A DNA stretch of 12,404 nucleotides from an uncultured Eubacteriales bacterium (GTDB lineage Bacteria; Bacillota; Clostridia; Oscillospirales; Acutalibacteraceae), in NCBI GenBank assembly GCA_900317795.1, contig ONIF01000111.1:1-12404 (forward strand), written 5' to 3'. Under the pieces are notes generated by a model. That model had not been told where the DNA came from. It saw only the letters and a program-made list of their open reading frames with translations, and did no database searches. Both the position numbers and the translations under genes were made by a program. Below are positions 6,916 through 12,404 of the stretch, piece after piece. Each line of letters starts with the position of its first letter. Within the stretch, counting starts at the first letter, position 1.

Positions 6916-6944
6916 ATTATATTACATCAAAAGAAAATTGTCAA
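6916..6944 (-). promoter_or_regulatory. Perfect consensus sigma-A promoter of the regulator gene
   Basis: On the minus strand, TTGACA (6944-6939), exactly 17 bases, then TATAAT (6921-6916): 12 of 12 consensus bases. The predicted start near 6909 gives a leader of about 20 nt. The rest of the 290-bp divergent region up to metG (6890-7179) is AT-rich. Apart from this promoter and the metG promoter I see nothing in it. Confidence 0.85.
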
Positions 6945-7117
6945 ACAGATTTGTGATTTAAATTTAATTTATTTTATATTCTTGAAATAAATATGTTCTC
7001 CCAAATATGACATTTTCCGTATTTATTCGCATTTTCACATTCACATTTTATATCAGAGAAAAATTTTTCACTATTAAATTTCCCCCAATAATTTTTCAAA
7101 AAATCCTCTTAAAAGTA

Positions 7118-7146
7118 TTGATAAAAATTTATGTTTGTTATAAAAT
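7118..7146 (+). promoter_or_regulatory. Predicted metG promoter
   Basis: TTGATA (7118-7123), 17 bases, then TAAAAT (7141-7146), five of six consensus bases in each box. The expected start near 7153 leaves a leader of only about 27 nt, too short for a T-box or SAM riboswitch. Confidence 0.7.
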
Positions 7147-7179
7147 TGGTATATTAAAAGAAAATTGGAGGGATTTTTT

Positions 7180-9138
7180 ATGCAAAAGCATAACGGGGAA
7201 AAGTATTATATTACTACTCCCATTTACTACCCGTCGGGCAATCCGCATATCGGTCATTGCTATACAACTGCCGCCTGCGACTCTATCGCACGTTACAGAC
7301 GTATGCAGGGCTATGATGTAATGTTCCTGACAGGCACTGATGAACACGGTCTGAAAATCGAACAGAAAGCTGCCGAAAAGGGTGTTACTCCCAAGCAGTA
7401 TGTTGATGAAATTGTTGAAGTATTCAAAAAACTCTGGAAATACATGAACATAAACTATGACAGATATATCCGTACCACTGACGATTATCATGTAACAGCC
7501 GTACAGAAAATTTTCAAAGACCTCTATGACAGGGGATATATCTACAAAGGTGAGTACAAGGGCAAATACTGCACTCCCTGCGAAAGTTTCTGGACGGATT
7601 CTCAGCTTAAAGACGGCAAATGTCCCGATTGCGGTCGAGATGTTGTCGAGGCAAAAGAGGAGGCTTATTTCTTCAAAATGTCACCTTTCGCTGACAGAAT
7701 AGAAAAACTTCTCACCGAAACGGACTATTTACAGCCGAAAACCCGTGCATTGGAACTTGTAAATAATTTCATAAAACCCGGACTTGAGGATTTGTGTGTA
7801 TCAAGAACGAGCTTTAAATGGAAATGGGGAATTCCCGTTACATTTGACACCAATCATGTTGTCTATGTATGGATAGACGCTCTTTCCAACTATATTACCG
7901 CTCTCGGCTATGACAATGACACTTACAATGACTATGACAAATTCTGGCCCGCAGACGTTCACATGGTCGCTAAAGACATTATGCGTTTCCATGCAATTAT
8001 ATGGCCTGCTATGCTGATGGCTCTGGATTTGCCTTTGCCAAAACATCTTGCTGTTCATGGCTGGATTACTTTCAACGGTCAAAAAATGAGTAAATCTCTT
8101 GGAAATATCATTGACCCGTTTGTATTGGGCGAAAGATATGGTGCAGATGCTATCCGTTATCACATTATGAGAGAAATGGCTCTCGGCTCGGACAGCTCTT
8201 TCTCCAATGAAATTATGATAAACCGTATCAATACAGACCTTGCCAACGGCTTGGGAAATCTCGTTTCAAGAACAGTTGCAATGGTTGAAAAATACTTTGG
8301 CGGAACTCTCCCCGAAATTCAGCAAAGCGGAGATTTTGATGAAGACTTGATTGCACAGGCAACTGCTCTTGTCGATACAGTTGACGGCTTCATTGACAAA
8401 ACTCAGCTTAACAATGCCCTTGCGGAAATTTTCAAGGTAGTTTCACGTGCAAATAAATATATAGATGAAACAACCCCTTGGGTGCTTGCAAAAGATGAAA
8501 CAAATAAACCTCGTCTTGCGTGTGTACTTTACAATCTTTTGGAAACAATAAGAATTGTATCGACACTTCTTTCCGCATTCATGCCGACAACAATGCCTAT
8601 TGTATGGGAACAAATCGGTGCAAATTCAAAAGATGTCACCTATGAGAATACCGCTAAATTCGGTGTACTTCCCAAAACCGTCACCGTTCACAAGGGTGAA
8701 ATCATCTTCCCCAGAATAGATGTTGACAAGGAAATTGACGAACTCAACAAGCTTATCGGCTCTCAGAAAAAAGAAGAACCCAAACCCGAAGTAAAACCCG
8801 AAAAGCCTGAAAATGTCGCTCTTATCGGCATAGATGACTTTGCAAAAGTAGAGTTGAGAGTGGCAGAAATTACAGCGTGTGAGCCTGTCAAGAAAGCTAA
8901 AAAACTTCTCAAACTCACGCTTAATGACGGTTTCGGTGAAAGAACCGTTGCAAGCGGTATTGCAAAATACTACAAGCCCGAAGAACTCGTTGGAAAGAAA
9001 ATCATTCTCGTTGCAAACTTAAAGCCTGCTGTATTGTGCGGTGTCGAAAGTCAGGGAATGATTTTGGCAGGCGAAAACGGTGATGACGTCAAAGTTATAT
9101 TTGTTGACGGTCTGCCCGCAGGAAGCGAAATAAGATAA
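7180..9138 (+). CDS. metG: Methionyl-tRNA synthetase
   Basis: Charges tRNA-Met with methionine using ATP, in the cytoplasm, for initiation and elongation. The 652-residue product is of the usual bacterial length for the form with a C-terminal tRNA-binding domain. Class I signatures are present: HIGH (23-26), preceded by PIYYPSGNP, and KMSKS (302-306). The connective domain has one four-cysteine zinc knuckle (C131, C134, C148, C151). The anticodon-binding helical domain covers roughly 340-540. A lysine- and proline-rich linker follows, then an EMAP II/Trbp111-type OB fold (about 552-652, from IDDFAKVELRVAEI to the end). Start is ATG at 7180 with GGAGGG 7 nt upstream; an in-frame TTG at 7165 overlaps that ribosome binding site and is rejected. 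It is divergent from the regulator gene and followed 103 nt later by gap, which has its own promoter. Confidence 0.98.
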   Translation: MQKHNGEKYYITTPIYYPSGNPHIGHCYTTAACDSIARYRRMQGYDVMFLTGTDEHGLKIEQKAAEKGVTPKQYVDEIVEVFKKLWKYMNINYDRYIRTTDDYHVTAVQKIFKDLYDRGYIYKGEYKGKYCTPCESFWTDSQLKDGKCPDCGRDVVEAKEEAYFFKMSPFADRIEKLLTETDYLQPKTRALELVNNFIKPGLEDLCVSRTSFKWKWGIPVTFDTNHVVYVWIDALSNYITALGYDNDTYNDYDKFWPADVHMVAKDIMRFHAIIWPAMLMALDLPLPKHLAVHGWITFNGQKMSKSLGNIIDPFVLGERYGADAIRYHIMREMALGSDSSFSNEIMINRINTDLANGLGNLVSRTVAMVEKYFGGTLPEIQQSGDFDEDLIAQATALVDTVDGFIDKTQLNNALAEIFKVVSRANKYIDETTPWVLAKDETNKPRLACVLYNLLETIRIVSTLLSAFMPTTMPIVWEQIGANSKDVTYENTAKFGVLPKTVTVHKGEIIFPRIDVDKEIDELNKLIGSQKKEEPKPEVKPEKPENVALIGIDDFAKVELRVAEITACEPVKKAKKLLKLTLNDGFGERTVASGIAKYYKPEELVGKKIILVANLKPAVLCGVESQGMILAGENGDDVKVIFVDGLPAGSEIR

Positions 9139-9178
9139 GATAAAATAAAAATTTTCTGTTAAAATTTGCAAAAACGTC

Positions 9179-9207
9179 TTGTAATTTCTTCCAAAATATA
9201 TTAAAAT
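9179..9207 (+). promoter_or_regulatory. Predicted gap promoter
   Basis: TTGTAA (9179-9184), 17 bases, then TAAAAT (9202-9207). A strong ribosome binding site AGGAGGT (9227-9233) follows, 8 nt before the gap ATG. No terminator is visible between metG and this promoter, so gap may also receive read-through from metG. Confidence 0.55.
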
Positions 9208-9241
9208 ATATTAAGAAAAAAATATTAGGAGGTAATTCCCC

Positions 9242-10279
9242 ATGTCAGTTAAAGTTGCTATTAATGGTTTCGGTCGTATCGGTCGTCTTGCTTTCAGACA
9301 GATGTTCGGTGCAGAAGGTTATGAAGTTGTTGCTATCAACGACCTTACAAAGCCTTCCATGCTCGCTAATCTTCTGAAGTATGACACAGCTCAGGGTGGT
9401 TATTGTGGTAAAATAGGCGAAGGTCTTCATACAGTTTCTGCTGATGACGAGGCTGGTACTATCACAGTTGACGGCAAAACTCTCACAATCTATGCTAAGG
9501 CTAATGCCGCTGAGCTTCCTTGGGGCGAAATCGGTGTTGACGTTGTTCTTGAATGCACAGGTTTCTACTGCTCAAAGGCTAAGTCACAGGCTCACATTGA
9601 TGCAGGTGCTAAGAAAGTTGTTATCTCTGCTCCCGCTGGCAACGACCTTAAAACTATCGTATTCAGCGTAAACGAAGATACTCTTACAGCTGATGATACT
9701 ATCATCTCTGCTGCTTCCTGCACAACAAACTGCCTCGCTCCTATGGCTAAGGCTCTCAATGACTATGCTCCTATCCAGAGCGGTATTATGAGCACAATCC
9801 ATGCTTACACAGGCGACCAGATGATTCTTGACGGTCCTCACAGAAAGGGCGACCTCAGACGTGCAAGAGCAGGTGCTGCTAACATCGTTCCTAACTCAAC
9901 AGGTGCTGCTAAGGCTATCGGTCTTGTTATTCCCGAACTCAACGGCAAACTTATCGGTTCTGCACAGCGTGTTCCCGTTCCGACAGGCTCAACAACTATC
10001 CTTACAGCCGTTGTAAAGGGTGCTGACGTTACTAAAGAAGGCATCAACGCTGCTATGAAGGCTGCTGCTTCTGAGTCTTTCGGCTACAATGAAGACCAGA
10101 TTGTATCTTCCGACGTTATCGGCATGAGATACGGCTCACTCTTTGACGCTACTCAGACAATGGTTGCTAAAATCGCTGACGACCTCTATGAAGTACAGGT
10201 TGTTTCATGGTACGACAACGAGAACAGCTACACAAGCCAGATGGTTAGAACTATCAAATATTTCGCTGAACTCGGCTGA
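9242..10279 (+). CDS. gap: Glyceraldehyde-3-phosphate dehydrogenase (NAD-dependent, type I)
   Basis: Glycolytic enzyme that oxidises and phosphorylates glyceraldehyde 3-phosphate to 1,3-bisphosphoglycerate with NAD+. The 345 residues are slightly more than the usual 334-340. The N-terminal Rossmann fold shows INGFGRIGRLAFR (7-19) and the NAD-selective aspartate D34 in AINDL. The active site has SAASCTTNCLAPM with catalytic C160, and H187 in STIHAYTGDQ. The S-loop HRKGDLRRARAGAANIVPNS is intact, and the C-terminal WYDNENSYTSQM is conserved. The small length excess may come from loops around 35-70; no domain is added. Codon use is strongly biased (nearly all alanine GCT, few rare codons) compared with metG, fitting high expression, as do the strong ribosome binding site and own promoter. 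It ends ahead of heptamer repeats and a clear terminator. Confidence 0.98.
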   Translation: MSVKVAINGFGRIGRLAFRQMFGAEGYEVVAINDLTKPSMLANLLKYDTAQGGYCGKIGEGLHTVSADDEAGTITVDGKTLTIYAKANAAELPWGEIGVDVVLECTGFYCSKAKSQAHIDAGAKKVVISAPAGNDLKTIVFSVNEDTLTADDTIISAASCTTNCLAPMAKALNDYAPIQSGIMSTIHAYTGDQMILDGPHRKGDLRRARAGAANIVPNSTGAAKAIGLVIPELNGKLIGSAQRVPVPTGSTTILTAVVKGADVTKEGINAAMKAAASESFGYNEDQIVSSDVIGMRYGSLFDATQTMVAKIADDLYEVQVVSWYDNENSYTSQMVRTIKYFAELG

Positions 10280-10284
10280 TGTTC

Positions 10285-10317
10285 AATTCATAATGCATAA
10301 TTCATAATGCATAATGC
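10285..10317 (+). repeat. Heptamer tandem repeat, family 1 (AAT[T/G]CAT)
   Basis: Four exact heptamers alternate AATTCAT and AATGCAT (10285-10312), so the 14-base unit occurs twice, followed by a partial AATGC. It starts 6 bases after the gap stop codon. The same family recurs at 12045-12072. Confidence 0.85.
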
Positions 10318-10344
10318 GAAACCATTGATAAACAAAAAAATTTC

Positions 10345-10381
10345 GGGGTGTCTTGATGTTATGTCAAGGCACTCCTTTTTT
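10345..10381 (+). terminator. Rho-independent terminator of gap
   Basis: Stem 10345-10356 pairs with 10364-10375 (12 bp including two G-U pairs), with a 7-base loop, followed by six T (10376-10381). An A-run at 10334-10340 may give weak activity on the opposite strand. Confidence 0.88.
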
Positions 10382-10393
10382 CAATTAGCAATA
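10382..10393. repeat. Partial heptamer repeat, family 2
   Basis: CAATTAGCAATA, between the two converging terminators, matches about one and a half units of the GCAATTA heptamer that forms a full array at 12152-12186, in the opposite orientation. At this length a chance match is possible. Confidence 0.35.
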
Positions 10394-10424
10394 AAAAAAA
10401 CGGCAAGCCATAAAAAGCCTGCCG
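10393..10424 (-). terminator. Rho-independent terminator of the ychF operon
   Basis: On the minus strand the stem 10424-10417 pairs with 10408-10401, followed by eight T (10400-10393). One position pairs only as G-U on the minus-strand RNA (an A-C mismatch on the plus strand), showing it serves the minus strand. It lies 11 bases after the stop of the 146-residue gene. Confidence 0.88.
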
Positions 10425-10434
10425 CTTATTTCAT

Positions 10435-10875
10435 TCAATCATCTTCACTTGTAAAGTTATTTTGAGGAACTTTCAATTTGAGAGCAGAACCTATTTTTTC
10501 CTGATACTGACGCACTAATTTTCTGCCTGCTTTTGAAAGTGTCCATTCACATATAAAATATCTGTCTTTGTCTGTAATAAGATTATTATACATCTCCTGC
10601 ACAGCGTTAAATGATATTTTATAATTTTCCTTCAAATCCTCTGGAATATCATCTATGCTTTCAATGATTTTCAATTTTGAAAATGATTTCATCTCTTCCT
10701 TTGGTATCGAACACCAAGCATCATCTGCTCTCTTGTTCAAATACCAATACCAATTATATATAAAACTGTAACATTTCCATGCTTTCCGTATCCATTCGGG
10801 CTGCGGAATATTCTTTACTCTATAATATTTCTCCAGTTTGTAAAGATAATTTTCATATTCTGTAAACTTTCTCAT
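10435..10875 (-). CDS. Unrecognised 146-residue protein, coupled to ychF
   Basis: I do not recognise this protein. It is soluble in appearance, with no signal peptide or membrane helix. It is rich in aromatic residues, especially around 26-54 (six W, plus clustered Y and F), and in lysine. A stretch at 102-130 (DKDRYFICEWTLSKAGRKLVRQYQEKI) looks like a strand followed by a basic helix, and the C-terminus is acidic (SEDD). The ATG lies 3 nt after the ychF stop with no visible ribosome binding site, so translation probably depends on ribosomes finishing ychF. A strong terminator follows the stop, closing a two-gene unit. Open frame, tight spacing and terminator position support a real gene; its function is unknown, and a link to YchF is only suggested by position. 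Confidence 0.75.
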   Translation of the reverse strand: MRKFTEYENYLYKLEKYYRVKNIPQPEWIRKAWKCYSFIYNWYWYLNKRADDAWCSIPKEEMKSFSKLKIIESIDDIPEDLKENYKISFNAVQEMYNNLITDKDRYFICEWTLSKAGRKLVRQYQEKIGSALKLKVPQNNFTSEDD

Positions 10876-10878
10876 AAT

Positions 10879-11976
10879 TCATACATTGAAGCGGAAAAGA
10901 ACTATATCTCCGTCATTCATTACATATTCCTTGCCCTCTGAACGTACAAGACCTTTTTCCTTTGCAGCCGCCATTGAACCGCATGACATTAAATCGTCAA
11001 ATGCAACCACTTCTGCACGGATAAAGCCACGTTCAAAATCTGTATGTATCTTGCCTGCCGCCTGAGGTGCTTTTGTACCCTTTGTAATAGTCCATGCACG
11101 TACTTCGGGCTTTCCTGCCGTCAGATATGAGATAAGTCCCAACAGGTCATAACAAGCATTTATCAGCCTGTCAAGTCCCGACTGTTCCAATCCCATTTCC
11201 GATAAAAACAACTCTTTTTCGTCAAGTTCCATGCCCGATATTTCAGCCTCTATCTCTGCACATATCGGCAGTACGGCAGCGTGTTCGCTTTCGGCTATCT
11301 CTTTCACCATTTCAAAATACGGGTTGCCGTCAACAGAGCCGTCTTTAAAGTCGCTGTCGCTCATGTTTGCGGCATATATAATAGGCTTGTTTGTGAGAAG
11401 TGAAACGCTTGCAAGAAGTTCTTTTTCCTCGTCTGTACACTCTACCGAACGGGCAGACTTGCCGTCTTCAAGAGCCTCTTTCACACGCTTGAAAAAATCC
11501 AAATCAGACTGATATTTTTTGTCCCCGTTAAGGAGTTTCATAGTTTTGTCAATTCTCCTGTCGAGAATTTCTATGTCCGACAAAATCAACTCTATATTGA
11601 TAGTTTCAATGTCACGCTTCGGATTGATACTGCCGTCAACGTGAATAATATCGTCATTTTCAAAGCACCTTACAACGTGTACAATCGCATCTACTTCACG
11701 GATATTCGAGAGAAATTTATTTCCAAGTCCCTCACCCTTTGACGCACCTTTGACAAGTCCTGCTATATCAACAAATTCTATTGTTGCAGGCGTGTATTTT
11801 TCGGGCTGATACATTTCAGCCAGCTTGTCAAGACGCTTATCGGGTACGGCTACTACTCCAATATTCGGCTCTATCGTGCAAAACGGGTAGTTTGCAGACT
11901 GTGCCCCTGCATTTGTGATAGCGTTAAAAAGCGTGCTTTTGCCGACATTCGGCAGTCCTACTATTCCAAGTTTCAT
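10879..11976 (-). CDS. ychF: YchF/OLA1-type P-loop NTPase
   Basis: Universally conserved ribosome-associated NTPase of the Obg group that in its family prefers ATP to GTP; linked to translation and stress responses. The 365 residues match the usual 363-366. The nucleotide site shows G1 GLPNVGKST (7-15), switch II DIAGL (70-74), and NMSD (204-207) in place of the guanine-specific NKxD, the substitution tied to ATP use. A helical insertion spans about 125-200, and the TGS domain covers about 280-365, from AWTITKGTKAPQAAG to the C-terminal DGDIVLFRFNV. Start ATG at 11976 follows AAAGGG at 9 nt. It has its own promoter and a leader of about 27 nt, and is followed 3 nt later by the unrecognised gene. 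Nothing in it looks damaged. Confidence 0.97.
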   Translation of the reverse strand: MKLGIVGLPNVGKSTLFNAITNAGAQSANYPFCTIEPNIGVVAVPDKRLDKLAEMYQPEKYTPATIEFVDIAGLVKGASKGEGLGNKFLSNIREVDAIVHVVRCFENDDIIHVDGSINPKRDIETINIELILSDIEILDRRIDKTMKLLNGDKKYQSDLDFFKRVKEALEDGKSARSVECTDEEKELLASVSLLTNKPIIYAANMSDSDFKDGSVDGNPYFEMVKEIAESEHAAVLPICAEIEAEISGMELDEKELFLSEMGLEQSGLDRLINACYDLLGLISYLTAGKPEVRAWTITKGTKAPQAAGKIHTDFERGFIRAEVVAFDDLMSCGSMAAAKEKGLVRSEGKEYVMNDGDIVLFRFNV

Positions 11977-12009
11977 GATTAAAATCCCTTTCTTTTATAA
12001 ACTTCTCTT

Positions 12010-12038
12010 ATCATAGCACAATCTTTTTTAATATGCAA
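12010..12038 (-). promoter_or_regulatory. Predicted ychF promoter
   Basis: On the minus strand, TTGCAT (12038-12033), 17 bases, then TATGAT (12015-12010) with TG one base upstream of it (extended -10). The weak -35 is offset by the extended -10. The expected start is near 12003. Confidence 0.6.
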
Positions 12039-12044
12039 CAACTG

Positions 12045-12072
12045 AATTCATAATTCATAATGCATAATTATG
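12045..12072. repeat. Heptamer tandem repeat, family 1
   Basis: AATTCAT (12045-12051), AATTCAT (12052-12058), AATGCAT (12059-12065), then a degenerate AATTATG (12066-12072). Same units and strand as 10285-10317. It lies just upstream of the ychF promoter. Confidence 0.82.
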
Positions 12073-12103
12073 TTTTTACTCGATACTTTTCGGCAACTTG
12101 AAT

Positions 12104-12144
12104 TAAGAAAAAGTAAACGGACTGCCTATATTCCGACAGTCCGT
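12104..12144 (-). terminator. Likely terminator of leuS
   Basis: On the minus strand, 12144-12137 pairs with 12124-12117 (8 bp), extended by a G-U and a further G-C pair to about 10 bp. An interrupted T-rich tail follows (12116-12104). The tail is less perfect than in the other terminators here. Confidence 0.72.
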
Positions 12145-12151
12145 CTATTCA

Positions 12152-12186
12152 GCATTGCACATTGCTAATTGCTAATTGCTAATTGT
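12152..12186. repeat. Heptamer tandem repeat, family 2 (TAATTGC)
   Basis: Five consecutive 7-base units on the plus strand: GCATTGC, ACATTGC, TAATTGC, TAATTGC, TAATTGT. The array touches the leuS stop codon (12186-12188) and lies between it and the terminator, so it is in the leuS 3' untranslated RNA. Confidence 0.85.
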
Positions 12187-12404
12187 TATTTGGCGACGAT
12201 ATTGACAAGCTTGCCTTTTACATAGATTTCTTTAATAATATTCTTTCCGTCAATGAATGCTTTTACTTTATCGCTTGCTTTTGCAAGAGAGATTGCACCC
12301 TGCTGGTCTATGTCAACAGGCACTATAATTTTATCTCTGATTTTGCCGTTGACCTGCACAGCGATTTCAACCGTATTTTCAACACACTTGCTTTCGTCAT
12401 ATTC
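12186..12404 (-). CDS. leuS: Leucyl-tRNA synthetase, C-terminal end (5' part outside window)
   Basis: The last 72 residues of leucyl-tRNA synthetase, which charges tRNA-Leu. The segment reads EIAVQVNGKIRDKIIVPVD, then an alpha-helical stretch, and ends with VKGKLVNIVAK followed by TAA. This is the conserved C-terminal domain of bacterial LeuRS, which contacts the tRNA elbow: the VQVNGKxR strand and the terminal GKLVNIV are hallmarks. The catalytic and editing domains lie beyond the right edge. A family 2 heptamer array starts at the stop codon, with a hairpin terminator about 40 nt downstream. It is transcribed in the same direction as ychF, but a separate promoter for ychF suggests separate units. 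Confidence 0.94.
   Translation of the reverse strand, partial: EYDESKCVENTVEIAVQVNGKIRDKIIVPVDIDQQGAISLAKASDKVKAFIDGKNIIKEIYVKGKLVNIVAK

Noticed and set aside
7153..7179. Possible T-box or SAM riboswitch before metG
   Set aside because: The predicted leader is only about 27 nt, and no specifier stem, antiterminator or S-box pattern is visible upstream.
7165..7179. Upstream TTG start for metG
   Set aside because: It overlaps the GGAGGG ribosome binding site that serves the ATG at 7180.
9242..10279. gap as an NADP-dependent or phosphorylating-plus-fusion variant because it is 345 residues
   Set aside because: D34 marks NAD preference, all type I motifs are present, and the slight length excess is not a domain.
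12152..12186. CRISPR-like array
   Set aside because: Units are 7 bases with no spacers and no cas genes nearby.

Overview
The window looks like a chromosomal piece of a low-GC, AT-rich Firmicute of the class Clostridia, most likely a Ruminococcus-like (Oscillospiraceae) anaerobe. The basis is the ntp-type V-ATPase operon, strong AGGAGG-type ribosome binding sites, sigma-A-type promoters, and a SARP-like winged-helix regulator of a type common in that group. The species cannot be fixed from sequence alone.

Left half (1-6142, minus strand): the promoter-proximal part of a V-type ATPase operon, transcribed right to left. The order is stator subunit G/H, I (a), K (c), E, C, F, A; the A gene runs off the left edge, and B and D are expected beyond it. 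Spacing is tight (8-nt overlap to about 36 nt). A promoter, a perfect palindrome over the predicted start site and a small GC-rich hairpin sit ahead of the first gene. The proteolipid keeps the residues that bind Na+ in the Enterococcus hirae enzyme, so Na+ is a plausible coupling ion. Subunits A and F each look internally shortened, in segments close to the central shaft.

Middle (6263-10381): a gene for a SARP/OmpR-type DNA-binding protein with a reduced N-terminal part (minus strand, under a perfect-consensus promoter) lies just upstream of the ATPase operon. It is divergent from metG (methionyl-tRNA synthetase, plus strand), which is followed by gap (glycolytic NAD-dependent GAPDH) with its own promoter and terminator.

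Right part (10393-12404, minus strand): ychF (universally conserved P-loop NTPase) followed 3 nt later by an unrecognised 146-residue gene and a terminator, then the 3' end of leuS (leucyl-tRNA synthetase) with its terminator. The intergenic regions after gap and between leuS and ychF carry two families of heptanucleotide tandem repeats flanking the terminators.

Most of the window is housekeeping: ion-motive ATPase, aminoacylation, glycolysis and a ribosome-associated ATPase. I saw no phage, transposase, CRISPR, tRNA, rRNA or toxin-antitoxin system. The points most worth a second look are the two shortened ATPase subunits, the truncated regulator next to the operon, and the heptamer repeats.
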